64,000 nt of DNA from Streptomyces monomycini (GCF_022271435.1 NZ_JAFIQY010000003.1:1-64000); one strand, 5' to 3'. Positions 51,918 to 63,019 are shown, numbered from the stretch's first letter. Numbers and translations: made by a program. Notes: generated by a model not told the origin, from the letters alone.

Positions 51918-54500
51918 GTGCCCGGTGAGAATCTGACCCGAGACGAGGCCCGGGAGCGGGCCGGACTGCTGAGCGTCGACGGGTACGACGTGGCGCTGGA
52001 CCTGCGGTCGGCGGTCCTGGAGGGCGAGGCCGCGCGCACCTTCCGCTCGCGCACCACGGTGCGTTTCCGGTGTGCCGAGCCGGGGGCCGCCACCTTCGCC
52101 GACCTGGTGGCGCCGTCCGTCACCGCCGTCACGCTCAACGGCCGGGAGCTGGACCCGGCGGAGGTCTTCGACGGCACCCGGGTCGCGCTGGCGGACCTGG
52201 CCGCGGAGAACACCCTGGTGGTCGACGCGCAGTGCGCGTACAGCCGGACCGGCGAGGGCCTGCACCGCTTCGTCGACCCGGAGGACGGCGAGGTCTACCT
52301 CTACACGCAGTACGAACCGGCCGACGCCCGCCGGGTCTTCACCACCTTCGAACAGCCCGACCTGAAGGCGCCGTTCCGCTTCGAGGTGACCGCGCCCGAC
52401 GGCTGGGTGGTGCTCAGCAACGGCGCCCAGGAGGGCGAGCCCGAGGCGGGCACGTACCGGTTCGCCGAGACGCGGCCGATCTCGACGTACATCACGGCCG
52501 TCGTCGCCGGCCCGTACCACTACGTCTCCGACACCTACCGGCGCACCCTGGCCGACGGCACGGAGCTGGAGATCCCGCTCGGCGCGCTGTGCCGCAAGGG
52601 ACTGTCGCGGCACTTCGACCCCGCGGACATCTTCACCGTCACCAAGCAGGGCCTGGACTTCTTCCACGAGCACTTCGACTACCCGTACCCCTTCGGCAAG
52701 TACGACCAGGCCTTCGTGCCCGAGTACAACATCGGCGCGATGGAGAACCCGGGCTGTGTGACCTTCCGTGAGGAGTTCATCTTCCGCGGCAAGGTGACCG
52801 AGGCGTCCTACGAGCGCCGCGCCAACGTGATCCTGCACGAGATGGCGCACATGTGGTTCGGCGACCTGGTGACCATGCAGTGGTGGGACGACCTGTGGCT
52901 CAAGGAGTCGTTCGCCGACTTCATGGGCGCGCTGTCCCTGGTCGAGGCGACCCGCTTCACCAACGGCTGGATCACCTTCGCCAACGGCCGCAAGGCATGG
53001 GCGTACCGCGCCGACCAGCTGCCGTCCACCCACCCGGTCACCGCCGACATCGGCGACCTGGAGGAGGCCAAGCTCAACTTCGACGGCATCACGTACGCCA
53101 AGGGCGCGGCCGTCCTCAAGCAGCTCGTCGCGTACGTGGGCCGGGACGCGTTCCTGGAGGGCGCGCGGCGCTACTTCAAGCGGCACGCGTACGGCAACAC
53201 CCGCCTGAGCGACCTGCTGTCCGTCCTGGAGGAGACCTCGGGACGCGACCTGGCCACCTGGTCGCGCGCCTGGCTGGAGACGGCGGGCGTCAACGCGCTC
53301 ACGCCGCAGGCCACGTACGACGCCGAAGGCCGCGTCACCGACCTGAGCGTCCTCCAGGAGGCCTCCCCCGAGCGCCCCGAACTGCGGCCGCACCGCGTGG
53401 CCGTGGGCCTGTACCGGCGGGAGAACGCCGACGGCGCCCTGGTCCGCTACGCCCGCGCCGAGCTGGACGTCTCCGGCCCGCGCACGGTCGTCACCGAACT
53501 GACCGGCGCCGACCGCCCGGAGCTGATCCTGGTCAACGACGACGACCTGACGTACGGCAAGGTCCGCTTCGACGAGCGGTCGCTGGCCACCCTGCGCGGC
53601 CACCTCGGCGAGATCACCGACCCGCTGTCGCGCGCGCTGTGCTGGTCGGCGGTGTGGGGCCTGACCCGCGACGGGCTGATGCCCGCCCGTGACTACCTCG
53701 ACCTGGTGCTGCGCTTCGCGGGCCGCGAGTCGGACATCGGCGTGCTCCAGTCGCTGCACGCCCAGGCCGGCTACGCGCTCACCCACTACACGGCGCCCGG
53801 CCACCGCGACCTGGCCGCGCGGGAGCTGGCCCAGGGCGCGCTGCACGAACTGCGGCTGGCCGAGCCGGGCAGCGGTCACCAGCTGTCCTGGGCGCGGTTC
53901 TTCGCCTCGGTGGCCGGCACGGCTGCCGACCTCCAGCTCCTCCAGGGCCTGCTGGACGGCACCGCGAAGATCGACGGGCTGGACGTCGACCAGGAGCTGC
54001 GCTGGACGTTCCTGGAGCCGCTGGCCGCGCACGGCGCCGCCGACCAGGCCGCCCTGGACACCGAACTGCGGCGCGACGACACCGCCTCGGGCCGCCGCCA
54101 CCACGTACGGTGCCTGGCCGCCCGGCCCTCGGCCGAGGTCAAGGCGCGGGCGTGGGCGGACGTGGTGGAGTCCGACGAGCTGTCCAACGCGCTGGTCGAG
54201 GCGACGATCTCCGGCTTCGTGCAGGCGTCGCAGCGGAACCTGGCGGCCCCGTACGCGCCGAAGTACTTCGCGGCCGTCGAGCGGGTCTGGCGGGAGCGGT
54301 CGATCGAGATCGGCATGGCCGTCGTCCGGGGGCTGTTCCCCGCCCACCAGGACCGTCAGGAGACGGTGGACGCGGCGGACGCGTGGCTGTCCGGGCACCC
54401 GGACGCGCCGTCCGCGCTGCGGCGCCTGGTGTCGGAGTCGCGCGACGACCTGGCGCGGGCCCTGCGGGCGCAGGCCTGCGACGCGCAGGCGGCGCGGTAG
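51918..54500 (+). CDS. pepN: Aminopeptidase N (M1 zinc metallopeptidase)
   Basis: 860 residues. GTG 51918 with GAGGGAG 6 nt upstream gives VPGENLTRDEARERAGLL. The exopeptidase motif GAMEN is at 273-277 and the zinc site HEMAH (H307, E308, H311) with E330 (KESFADF). The C-terminal ERAP1-like helical domain (~500-850) completes the M1 layout. It removes N-terminal residues from peptides in the cytoplasm, downstream of Clp and other proteases. A second gene with a near-identical start lies at 63956, cut by the window edge. Confidence 0.96.
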   Translation: MPGENLTRDEARERAGLLSVDGYDVALDLRSAVLEGEAARTFRSRTTVRFRCAEPGAATFADLVAPSVTAVTLNGRELDPAEVFDGTRVALADLAAENTLVVDAQCAYSRTGEGLHRFVDPEDGEVYLYTQYEPADARRVFTTFEQPDLKAPFRFEVTAPDGWVVLSNGAQEGEPEAGTYRFAETRPISTYITAVVAGPYHYVSDTYRRTLADGTELEIPLGALCRKGLSRHFDPADIFTVTKQGLDFFHEHFDYPYPFGKYDQAFVPEYNIGAMENPGCVTFREEFIFRGKVTEASYERRANVILHEMAHMWFGDLVTMQWWDDLWLKESFADFMGALSLVEATRFTNGWITFANGRKAWAYRADQLPSTHPVTADIGDLEEAKLNFDGITYAKGAAVLKQLVAYVGRDAFLEGARRYFKRHAYGNTRLSDLLSVLEETSGRDLATWSRAWLETAGVNALTPQATYDAEGRVTDLSVLQEASPERPELRPHRVAVGLYRRENADGALVRYARAELDVSGPRTVVTELTGADRPELILVNDDDLTYGKVRFDERSLATLRGHLGEITDPLSRALCWSAVWGLTRDGLMPARDYLDLVLRFAGRESDIGVLQSLHAQAGYALTHYTAPGHRDLAARELAQGALHELRLAEPGSGHQLSWARFFASVAGTAADLQLLQGLLDGTAKIDGLDVDQELRWTFLEPLAAHGAADQAALDTELRRDDTASGRRHHVRCLAARPSAEVKARAWADVVESDELSNALVEATISGFVQASQRNLAAPYAPKYFAAVERVWRERSIEIGMAVVRGLFPAHQDRQETVDAADAWLSGHPDAPSALRRLVSESRDDLARALRAQACDAQAAR

Positions 54501-54681
54501 CCGTTGGCTCCCGTGTGCGGGTCCCGGCCGTGCGGCCGGACCCGCGCACCGGCGTCAACCCCGGCCGGACCCACCGTTTTCGGCGCTCGAACGTCCGTAC
54601 TTTAGGACGGCGTTGTCCGGGTTTGTCGACGGGCGTGTAACAGGCGTTAGGAGACCGGGCGGCAGCGGGAATGGCCGGGAC

Positions 54682-55728
54682 ATGAACCACACTTCCCCAA
54701 CGTCCGGCGGGGAGTCCCCCACCCCGCTCTCGCCCCGTCCGCTGCACGGCCGTCCCGGCCGCGGACCCCGCGTACTGACCAGCCGCCAGCTGCGCGAACA
54801 CGGCATCGGCGCGGCGGAGACCGCCGAGCGGTGCCGCCCCGGCGGCCCCTGGCAGCAGGTGCTGCCGGGCGTGCACCTGCTCCACCCCGGTCCGCCCACC
54901 AGCGAGGAACGCCTGCACGCGGTCCTGCTGTACGCGGCGAGCCGCCCGACCGCCGTCCCCGCGCAGGCCGGCACGGCGCCTGCCGCGGAGCCGATGATCA
55001 CCGGGCTCGCGGCGCTGGCCCTGCACCGCTTCTCCTCCGCTCCCCCGCTGCTCTCCCTGGACCGCATCGACGTGCTGGTGCCGCGCACCCGGCGGCTGCG
55101 CACCACCGGATTCGCGCAGGTCGTGCGGGCCCAGGTGATGCCACAGCCGCAGCAGGTCACCGGGGTGCCGGTGGCCCCCGTGCCCCGGGCCCTGGCGGAC
55201 GCCGTCAGCGGGCTCACGGACGCCTGCACGGTGGGCCGGCTGCTGACCGAGGCGGTACGCGGCGGACACTGCGAAGCGGCCGCGGTGGTACGGGAGTTCA
55301 ACCAGGCCCGGCTGCTGAACCTGCCGCACGTGGTGGACGCCGTGCACGCGCTGCTGGCCGAGGGCCGCGCACTGGCCGAGGGACGGCTCTACGAGCTGGT
55401 GCGGCACTACGGCCTGCCGGACCCGCTGTGGAACGTGGACCTGCGGCTGCCCGGCGGCCCGCACCTGGGCGGGGTGGACGCGTACTGGCCCGAACAGGCG
55501 GTGGCCGTGGAGATCGACGCGCGGCTGCCCCGCCAGGAGGACGAGGCGCTGCGGGCGGAGTACGCCCGCAAGCGCGAACACCTGGAGCGGCTGGGCATCA
55601 CGGTCGTCCGCCTCGGCCCGCGCAAGCTGCGCGACGCTCCGGAGCAGCAGGCGGCGGTGGTCCGTACGGCCCTGATGGCGGCGGACGACCACGAACCGGG
55701 GTCGTACGTGGTGGTGCTGCCGCGCTGA
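54682..55728 (+). CDS. Unrecognised protein with winged-helix-like N-terminus and nuclease-fold-like C-terminus
   Basis: 348 residues. After a Pro-rich head, residues ~30-75 (VLTSRQLREHGIGAAETAERC... PGVHLLHPG) resemble the small winged-helix element of AbiEi-type antitoxin-like proteins. The last ~90 residues (HLGGVDAYWPEQAVAVEIDA... REHLERLGITVVRLGPRKLR) follow a Vsr/DUF559-like nuclease layout, with D and E-x-D in consecutive strands and a conserved L-x-x-x-G-x-x-V-V-R-L ending. Such proteins are frequent in Streptomyces without a demonstrated role. No toxin partner is adjacent. ATG 54682; the ribosome-binding site is unclear. Not confident of an enzymatic function. Confidence 0.65.
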   Translation: MNHTSPTSGGESPTPLSPRPLHGRPGRGPRVLTSRQLREHGIGAAETAERCRPGGPWQQVLPGVHLLHPGPPTSEERLHAVLLYAASRPTAVPAQAGTAPAAEPMITGLAALALHRFSSAPPLLSLDRIDVLVPRTRRLRTTGFAQVVRAQVMPQPQQVTGVPVAPVPRALADAVSGLTDACTVGRLLTEAVRGGHCEAAAVVREFNQARLLNLPHVVDAVHALLAEGRALAEGRLYELVRHYGLPDPLWNVDLRLPGGPHLGGVDAYWPEQAVAVEIDARLPRQEDEALRAEYARKREHLERLGITVVRLGPRKLRDAPEQQAAVVRTALMAADDHEPGSYVVVLPR

Positions 55729-55758
55729 GGACCCGCACGGCCGCGTACGGCCCTTCGC

Positions 55759-57570
55759 TCAGCGCCGCCTCAGCAGCAGCTCGGTGTTGCGGTCGCCCGG
55801 GTCACCGGCGAGATCGCTCCGGGCCCCGGGGGCGTTGCAGGACAGTTCGCGGTAGAGCGCCGCCAGCCCCCGCTGCGACAGGTCGCCGAAGTCCGTGCGG
55901 TGCGGCGCGTGCGACTCGACCAGCGTGGTGAACAGGGACAGTGTGCCGTCCCGGTTGTCCGTCACCTCCACGACCCGCGCCAGCTGCGGGAAGTCGATGT
56001 GCGAGGCGGTGGTGACCTCCCAGAAGGTGCCGTGCGGGGTGATGCGGTTGCGGTGGCTGTGCCCGTTGATCCACGCCCGTACGTTGCGGTGCCGGGCGAG
56101 CAGGGCGACCAGCTCGGGCCCGCTGTGCCGCCGCTCGGCCGGGCGGGACGGGTCGGGCAGGGTGTTGTCCATGGACGTACTGGTGTGGTGGCTGAAGACG
56201 AGGACGTGCTCGTACGCGTGCGCCCGCAGCGTGCGGTCGAGCCAGCGCAGCTGACCCGATCCGACGGAGCCGGTGTGGTGGCCGCCGGGGTCGGTGGTGT
56301 CGAGGCTGACGCCCACCACGTCCTCCGCGATCCGGAACGTGTAGTGGAGCCGGTCCGCTTCGAGGTCGTCCGCCGTGTAGCCGTGCCCGTGCGGTCCCGG
56401 GCCGGTGTGCCGGGGGTCCAGGTGGGCGCGCAGGTAGGCGGGGCGGGTGAAGGGGACGCGGCGTTCGTCCGGTGTCACGGAGCGCGCCCGCTTCCCGTGC
56501 GCCCTCAGCAGGTCCGCGAACTCCTTTCTGCCGGGGCCCGGCCCGTGGCGCACCGCCAGGTAGGCGCGGATGGCCTCGTCGGGCGGCAGCAGTTCCAGCT
56601 TGCGCCCGCCGGTCGCGACCTCCGCCAGGAACGGGTCGTCGGGGGCGCAGCAGCCCGCGGGCAGCGAGTCGTGGTTGCCGGCCGTCGAGTACCAGGGCAG
56701 GTGCAGTCCGGGACTGGTGACCGTGCGGGTCGCCGCCTCCAGGAAGCCGGGTATGCCGGGGAAGCCGCGCAGCTTGTCGGCGTCGCGCAGGGCGCTGTCC
56801 GGCTGCCAGTACAGCGGGTGGCCGCTGTTCTGCACGCCTTCGTAGTGCCGCGGGTCGCCCGAGTTGGGGGTGATCCGGCCGCCGCTCAGCGCGGTCAGGA
56901 ACCAGTCGAGTTCGATGCTGGAGTTGTTGTCCGTGTTGTCGCCCGTGGTCATCGCGAAGGACAGCGGCGCCCCGGTGGCGGGCCCGCCGGGCAGGCTGTT
57001 GACCCGCTCGACGAGGGAGACCGCGCCCGCGACGGACAGCGCCTCCTGGGGTCGCCAGGCGCCCGCGGACCGCACCCGCAGGTATTCGTAGCGCAGCGGG
57101 TGCTGCACGTCGACCACGTGCAGGTCGGTGAGCTGCACGAACGCGGCCAGTACGGTGCGCCGGTCGGCCCGGCCGGGGCGCGGGGCGGCGAGGTCCCGGC
57201 GTACGACACGGTCCCAGCCGGGGCCTTCGGCGAGCCTGCGGTAACCCGCCGCGGCGCCGCCCGGGGTGGCGACCGAGGCGAGGGTGGTGCCTTCGGTGTA
57301 GGGGACGCGGGGGACGGGCGGCGCGGCGACCGGCTCGGGGGCGACGAGGGTCGGGGCCGGTCTGTCCGGCCCGGCGTCGGCCGGGGCGGCACCAAGCCCG
57401 TACGCCAGCGCGAGCACGGTCGTGGCACCGACGGCACCGGTGGCGGCGAGGAAGGCACGGCGGTCGACGGCGGGCGCGGCGGGTGCGGCAGAGGCGGCAG
57501 GGTCCGTGGGGGTGGCGAGGGCAGCCGGGGCGGCGGGGACAGTCGGGGCGGCGGACCGTGTATGGGACAT
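55759..57570 (-). CDS. Tat-exported TIGR03767-type metallophosphoesterase
   Basis: 603 residues. ATG 57570 with AGGGAG 8 nt upstream. Twin-arginine signal VDRRAFLAATGAVGA (R37-R38) followed by a hydrophobic stretch and an AxA-type site (APADA). Calcineurin-like phosphoesterase motifs: LTDLHVVD, TTGDNTDN, GNHDSLPAG, VFSHHTS and NGHSHRN, supplying the two-metal ligands. An extracellular phosphoesterase for scavenging phosphate is likely. The N-terminus contains Ala/Pro/Thr repeats before the twin arginines. Divergent from the subtilase gene. Confidence 0.88.
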   Translation of the reverse strand: MSHTRSAAPTVPAAPAALATPTDPAASAAPAAPAVDRRAFLAATGAVGATTVLALAYGLGAAPADAGPDRPAPTLVAPEPVAAPPVPRVPYTEGTTLASVATPGGAAAGYRRLAEGPGWDRVVRRDLAAPRPGRADRRTVLAAFVQLTDLHVVDVQHPLRYEYLRVRSAGAWRPQEALSVAGAVSLVERVNSLPGGPATGAPLSFAMTTGDNTDNNSSIELDWFLTALSGGRITPNSGDPRHYEGVQNSGHPLYWQPDSALRDADKLRGFPGIPGFLEAATRTVTSPGLHLPWYSTAGNHDSLPAGCCAPDDPFLAEVATGGRKLELLPPDEAIRAYLAVRHGPGPGRKEFADLLRAHGKRARSVTPDERRVPFTRPAYLRAHLDPRHTGPGPHGHGYTADDLEADRLHYTFRIAEDVVGVSLDTTDPGGHHTGSVGSGQLRWLDRTLRAHAYEHVLVFSHHTSTSMDNTLPDPSRPAERRHSGPELVALLARHRNVRAWINGHSHRNRITPHGTFWEVTTASHIDFPQLARVVEVTDNRDGTLSLFTTLVESHAPHRTDFGDLSQRGLAALYRELSCNAPGARSDLAGDPGDRNTELLLRRR

Positions 57571-57973
57571 GCACGAGCTCCCTGGTACGGACGGGGCGGC
57601 GGTGAGGGCGGCGCGGAACGCCCGTGACCGCCCTCTCGCCAGGGAGCGTTGGCAGCGGGTGTGGCCCACGGGTGAACCGCGCCGCAACGCCGGCCGCCGA
57701 TCGCCGGACAGGGATCACGGCGGGTGCCGATGGTCACCGGGCCCTCGGGCCGGGGGCGGGCGGCGGACATCGGAGGTTCATCTGACGGGGCAGGCGGGCG
57801 GCGGCCCGGACCGGCGGAGCGCCGGGCGCTGACACCGGCCGTACGCCCGGCACATGCCGCCCGAATGTTCACAGACTTGTGATCGCTCCCCTCCCCAAAC
57901 CCCACCCCGTTACGTCATATTGAGCGGTTATACGGGTTCGATTTCCGGACCCTTCACCCTGATGAGGTGCGCC
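57571..57973. other. Divergent promoter region, phosphoesterase / subtilase
   Basis: 403 nt without a convincing gene. It contains TCACA-GACT-TGTGA (57869-57882), about 90 nt before the protease start, and an A/T-richer patch near 57910-57935 (GTTACGTCATATTGAGCGGT region) that could be the subtilase promoter. Confidence 0.45.
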
Positions 57974-60900
57974 ATGACCACCCCCGACACAGCGCGTCCG
58001 GCCGCCGGCCGGGCCAGACGCACGGCCCGGCTCGCGGCCGTCGCGGCCATCGCCGTGGCCACCGCGGCCGGGCCCGCGCTCACCGCGGCCGGCGCCGCCT
58101 TCGCGGCCGGCGCCGACCCGGACGCCCGAATATCCGCCGGCGCCACCCCCGCGCCGAAGTCCCCGCACGACAAGCTCGGTTCGCAGGACGCCGAACTGCT
58201 CGCCCGCGCCAAGTCCGGCGGCGCCCCGTTCGTCTCGATGATGCTGGCCACCGCGCCGGGCTCCACCGAGCAGGCGGCCGCGGGGCTGGACTCCCTGAAG
58301 GGCGCCTCCGTCGGGCGTACGGACGACAAGCTCGGTTACGTCCGGGCCACCGTGCCCACCGCGCAGGCCGACGCGGCCATCGCGAAGATGCGGAAGCTGT
58401 CCTCCGTGCACGCCATCGACCTCCGGCAAGAGATCAAGCTGCCGGACCCGCGGCCCGGCACGGACCGCGGGCACAAGGGGAAGCCGCAGGCCGGCAATTA
58501 CCCGGCGCCCGGCAAGGGCACCCCGGCGAAGAACCCGTACCAGCCGTCCTTCGAGACCGGCGCGGTGGACTTCGTCCGCGACCACCCGAAGGCCGACGGC
58601 CGCGGCGTGACCATCGGCATCCTCGACTCCGGTGTGGACCTGGCGCACCCCGCGCTGCAGAAGACCACCACCGGCGAGCGCAAGATCGTCGACTGGGTCA
58701 CGGCCACCGACCCGATCAGCGACGGCGACCAGACCTGGCGCCCGATGACCACCGCCGTCTCCGGCCCGTCCTTCACCTACGGCGGCCGGACCTGGAAGGC
58801 CCCCGAGGGCTCGTACCGGATCAGCACCTTCGCCGAGGCCGCCACCACCGGCGGCGACATGAAGGGCGACCTGAACCGCGACGGGGACACCACCGACCGC
58901 TGGGGCGTGCTCTACGACCCGGCCGCCGGGACCGTGCGCGTGGACCTCGACGACAACGGGGACTTCACCGACGATGCGCCCATGAAGCCGTACAAGGACG
59001 GCTTCGACGTCGGCTACTTCGGCAAGGACGACCCGAGCACCCCGATCGCCGAGCGCATCCCCTTCACGGTGGAGATCCGCAAGGACGTCCCGATGGACCC
59101 GCTCGGCGGGGACTGGGCGGGCAAGAAGGCCGACTTCGTCAACATCGGCGTCGTCGAGTCCGAGCACGGCACCCACGTCGCGGGCATCACCGCGGCCAAC
59201 GGCCTGTTCGGCGGGAAGATGAACGGCGCCGCCCCCGGCGCCAAGCTGGTCTCCTCGCGCGCCTGCACCTGGAGCGGCGGCTGCACCAACATCGCGCTCA
59301 CCGAGGGCATGATCGACCTCGTCACCAAGCGCGGCGTGGACATCGTCAACATGTCGATCGGCGGCCTGCCCGCGCTGAACGACGGCAACAACGCCCGCGC
59401 CGAGCTGTACACCCGGCTGATCGACACCTACGGGGTGCAGCTGATCATCTCGGCGGGCAACAGCGGCCCCGGCGCCAACACCATCGGCGACCCGGGCCTG
59501 GCCGACAAGGTCGTCAGCGTCGGCGCGTCCATCTCGAAGGAGACCTGGGCGGCCAACTACGGCTCGGCGGTGACGCGGAAATACGCCATGCTCCCCTTCT
59601 CCTCCCGCGGCCCGCGCGAGGACGGCGGCTTCACGCCGGTCATCACCGCGCCCGGCGCCTCCATCAACACCATCCCCACCTGGGAGCCCGGCAGCCCCAC
59701 CGCCGAAGCGGGCTACGACCTGCCGCCCGGCTACGCCATGCTCCAGGGCACCTCGATGGCCGCACCGCAGGCCACCGGCGCCTCGGCGCTGCTGCTGTCC
59801 GCCGCGAAGCAGCAGCGGGTCGCGCTGCCCCCGGCGAAGCTGCGCACCGCGCTCACCTCGACCGCCAAGCAGATCAAGGGCTTCCAGTCGTACGAGCAGG
59901 GCTCCGGCCTGATGGACATCCGCGCCGCCTGGTCCGCGATCCGGCACGGCGCCGCCGCCCATGAGTACACCGTCCGCGCCCCCGTGAAGACGGCCCTGTC
60001 CGACTTCCTGAAGACGCCCGGCTACGGCACCGGCCTGTACGACCGCGAGGGCGGCCTCAAGGTCCGGCAGTCCCGCACGTACGAGGTGACGATCACCCGT
60101 ACCACCGGCCCCGACCGCCCCGTGCGGCACGAGCTCGACCTGATCAACAACGACGGCACCTTCGACCTGCCGGACGAGGACGGCGCGGTCTGGCTGCCGC
60201 TGAACCGCCCCGTCACGTTCGAGATCACCGCCAAGCCGCGGACCGCCGGCATCCACAGCGTCACCATCGACCTGGACGACCCGCGCACCGAGGGCGTCGA
60301 CCGCAAGATCCTCGCCACCGTGGTGGCCGCCGAGCCGCTGGCCGCGCCCAGCCACGCCGTCGCCAAGTCCGGCACCGTCCAGCGCAACGCCACCACCTCC
60401 CACTTCATCACCGTCCCGAAGGGCGCCAAGGCCCTCCAGGTCTCGATGAGCGGGCTCGCGGCCGGCAGCCAGACGCGCTGGATCGCGCTCAGCCCGCAGG
60501 GCGTCCCGGTCGACCCGACCGGCACCCCGAACTGCTACCCGAACTACCCGAACCCCGCCAACACGTGCGACCCGACGCGGCGCACCTACAAGAACCCGGC
60601 GCCCGGCGTCTGGGAGATCGAGGTCGAGGCGCGGCGCACCTCGCCGCTGCTGAACAACCCGTACACGGTCACCGCGGCCGCGCTCGGCACCACCTTCGAC
60701 CCGGCCGTGCGCGTCCTGCCGGAGGCCAAGGTCGGCAGCCCGGCCCCGGTGGCCTGGAAGGTCACCAACGCCTTCGCCGCCGTCGAGGGCACCCTCAAGG
60801 GCGGCGAGCTGGGCTCGTCCCGTACGGAGCGCCCGACGATCAAGGAAGGCACGTCGCAGCGGTACGAGATCGTCGTGGGCAGCGGCGTGTCCCGGCTGGA

Positions 60901-61312
60901 CGCCGCGATCGGCGCGCCCGCCGACGCCAAGGCCGACCTGGACCTGAGCGTCCTGCTCGGCGGCAAGGTCGTCGCCTCGTCGGCGACCGGCACCTCGGAC
61001 GAGGCGGTCAGCATCGCCAAGCCCGCGCCGGGCACCTACACCGTCGTCGTGGACGGCTACGCGATCCCCGCGGGCAGCACCGCCTACGACTACCGTGATG
61101 TGTACTACTCCGCCGGACTCGGCTCGCTCAAGACGGACGAATCGAAACCGGTGAAGCTGGGTAGCGGAGCATCGACGCAGGTCACGGCCGAGGTATCGGT
61201 CGCGGGCCCGGCCCCCGCCGGACGTGAGTTCTTCGGCGAGGTCCAGCTGCTGAACGGGTCCGGGACGGTCACGGGCAGCGGCGGCGTGCGCATCGAAAAG
61301 GTCGTGCCGTAA
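57974..61312 (+). CDS. Secreted S8 family serine peptidase (subtilase)
   Basis: 1112 residues. ATG 57974 with GAGGTG 4-9 nt upstream; an ATG 12 nt earlier overlaps that ribosome-binding site. Sec signal (TARLAAVAAIAVATAAGPALTAAGAAFA), an inhibitor-like propeptide, then the catalytic triad D218 (GILDSGVD), H398 (EHGTHVAG) and S594 (QGTSMAAP). A ~180-residue insertion separates D218 and H398 and holds two D-x-N/D-x-D-type calcium-loop sequences (DLNRDGDTTD, DLDDNGDFTDD). The C-terminal ~450 residues are beta-rich pre-peptidase-like domains with two cysteines (NCYPNYPNPANTCDPTRR). It would be exported and act on extracellular proteins. No partner in the window is obvious. Confidence 0.92.
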   Translation: MTTPDTARPAAGRARRTARLAAVAAIAVATAAGPALTAAGAAFAAGADPDARISAGATPAPKSPHDKLGSQDAELLARAKSGGAPFVSMMLATAPGSTEQAAAGLDSLKGASVGRTDDKLGYVRATVPTAQADAAIAKMRKLSSVHAIDLRQEIKLPDPRPGTDRGHKGKPQAGNYPAPGKGTPAKNPYQPSFETGAVDFVRDHPKADGRGVTIGILDSGVDLAHPALQKTTTGERKIVDWVTATDPISDGDQTWRPMTTAVSGPSFTYGGRTWKAPEGSYRISTFAEAATTGGDMKGDLNRDGDTTDRWGVLYDPAAGTVRVDLDDNGDFTDDAPMKPYKDGFDVGYFGKDDPSTPIAERIPFTVEIRKDVPMDPLGGDWAGKKADFVNIGVVESEHGTHVAGITAANGLFGGKMNGAAPGAKLVSSRACTWSGGCTNIALTEGMIDLVTKRGVDIVNMSIGGLPALNDGNNARAELYTRLIDTYGVQLIISAGNSGPGANTIGDPGLADKVVSVGASISKETWAANYGSAVTRKYAMLPFSSRGPREDGGFTPVITAPGASINTIPTWEPGSPTAEAGYDLPPGYAMLQGTSMAAPQATGASALLLSAAKQQRVALPPAKLRTALTSTAKQIKGFQSYEQGSGLMDIRAAWSAIRHGAAAHEYTVRAPVKTALSDFLKTPGYGTGLYDREGGLKVRQSRTYEVTITRTTGPDRPVRHELDLINNDGTFDLPDEDGAVWLPLNRPVTFEITAKPRTAGIHSVTIDLDDPRTEGVDRKILATVVAAEPLAAPSHAVAKSGTVQRNATTSHFITVPKGAKALQVSMSGLAAGSQTRWIALSPQGVPVDPTGTPNCYPNYPNPANTCDPTRRTYKNPAPGVWEIEVEARRTSPLLNNPYTVTAAALGTTFDPAVRVLPEAKVGSPAPVAWKVTNAFAAVEGTLKGGELGSSRTERPTIKEGTSQRYEIVVGSGVSRLDAAIGAPADAKADLDLSVLLGGKVVASSATGTSDEAVSIAKPAPGTYTVVVDGYAIPAGSTAYDYRDVYYSAGLGSLKTDESKPVKLGSGASTQVTAEVSVAGPAPAGREFFGEVQLLNGSGTVTGSGGVRIEKVVP

Positions 61313-61335
61313 CGGCCTGAGATAGTGGACAGTAA

Positions 61336-62427
<1,092 letters not shown>

Positions 62428-62444
62428 GCCGTCACCGCACGCTT

Positions 62445-62481
62445 CGCGGGGCCCGTACGGATCTTCCGTACGGGCCCCGCG
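62445..62481. terminator. Bidirectional terminator after asd
   Basis: Perfect 17-bp stem CGCGGGGCCCGTACGGA / TCCGTACGGGCCCCGCG with a TCT loop, between convergent genes. Confidence 0.85.
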
Positions 62482-62497
62482 GCGTCGTGGTGCCGGG

Positions 62498-63019
62498 TTA
62501 CGGCCGCCGCACCTCGAAGTGGAAGCACCCGTACTCCAGCGCGCGCACGTGCACCAGCGCCACACTCGGCTCCGAGAACGCCTCCGCGAGGGCCGCGTCG
62601 AACCCGGCGTCCGCGTCCTCGGGGATCTCGAAGAGCCGCCCGCCGACGATGCGCCCCTCCGCGTCGTAGCGCCGCAGGGTCCGCAGGGCGCCCGGCCGCG
62701 CGAAGGGATACCCGGTGCGGCTGCCGTCCGGCCCGCCGCACTCCCCGGCGTGGACGAACACCGGCCCGCACTCGTCGTACGCCCCGGGCCGGGCCCGCCG
62801 TTCCTCGGCCCACCGCCGCAGCGGCGCGTACGAGACGAGCGCGACCCGCTCACCTTCTTCGACCGCCCGCAGACAGCAGCGCAGCGGACTGCCCACACTG
62901 CCGATGCGATCACTCGCGGACCCGGCGGCGTAGGGCTCCATGGCCCGGCCGGAGTCGTCCGCGTCGCGCAGTTCCTTGAGGGCGGCTTCGGGGATGGGGA
63001 GGGGTGTGTACGTCGTCAT
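62498..63019 (-). CDS. DUF1203 domain-containing protein
   Basis: 173 residues starting MTTYTPLPIPEAALKELRDA, the usual length for DUF1203. Conserved features are CCLRAVEEGERVALVSYAPL, PVFVHAGECGG and the C-terminal VRALEYGCFHFEVRRP. Several cysteines and a histidine suggest metal or redox chemistry, but no function is known. The ATG at 63019 has no clear Shine-Dalgarno. The frame is open further upstream, but that sequence does not resemble the family. Confidence 0.8.
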   Translation of the reverse strand: MTTYTPLPIPEAALKELRDADDSGRAMEPYAAGSASDRIGSVGSPLRCCLRAVEEGERVALVSYAPLRRWAEERRARPGAYDECGPVFVHAGECGGPDGSRTGYPFARPGALRTLRRYDAEGRIVGGRLFEIPEDADAGFDAALAEAFSEPSVALVHVRALEYGCFHFEVRRP

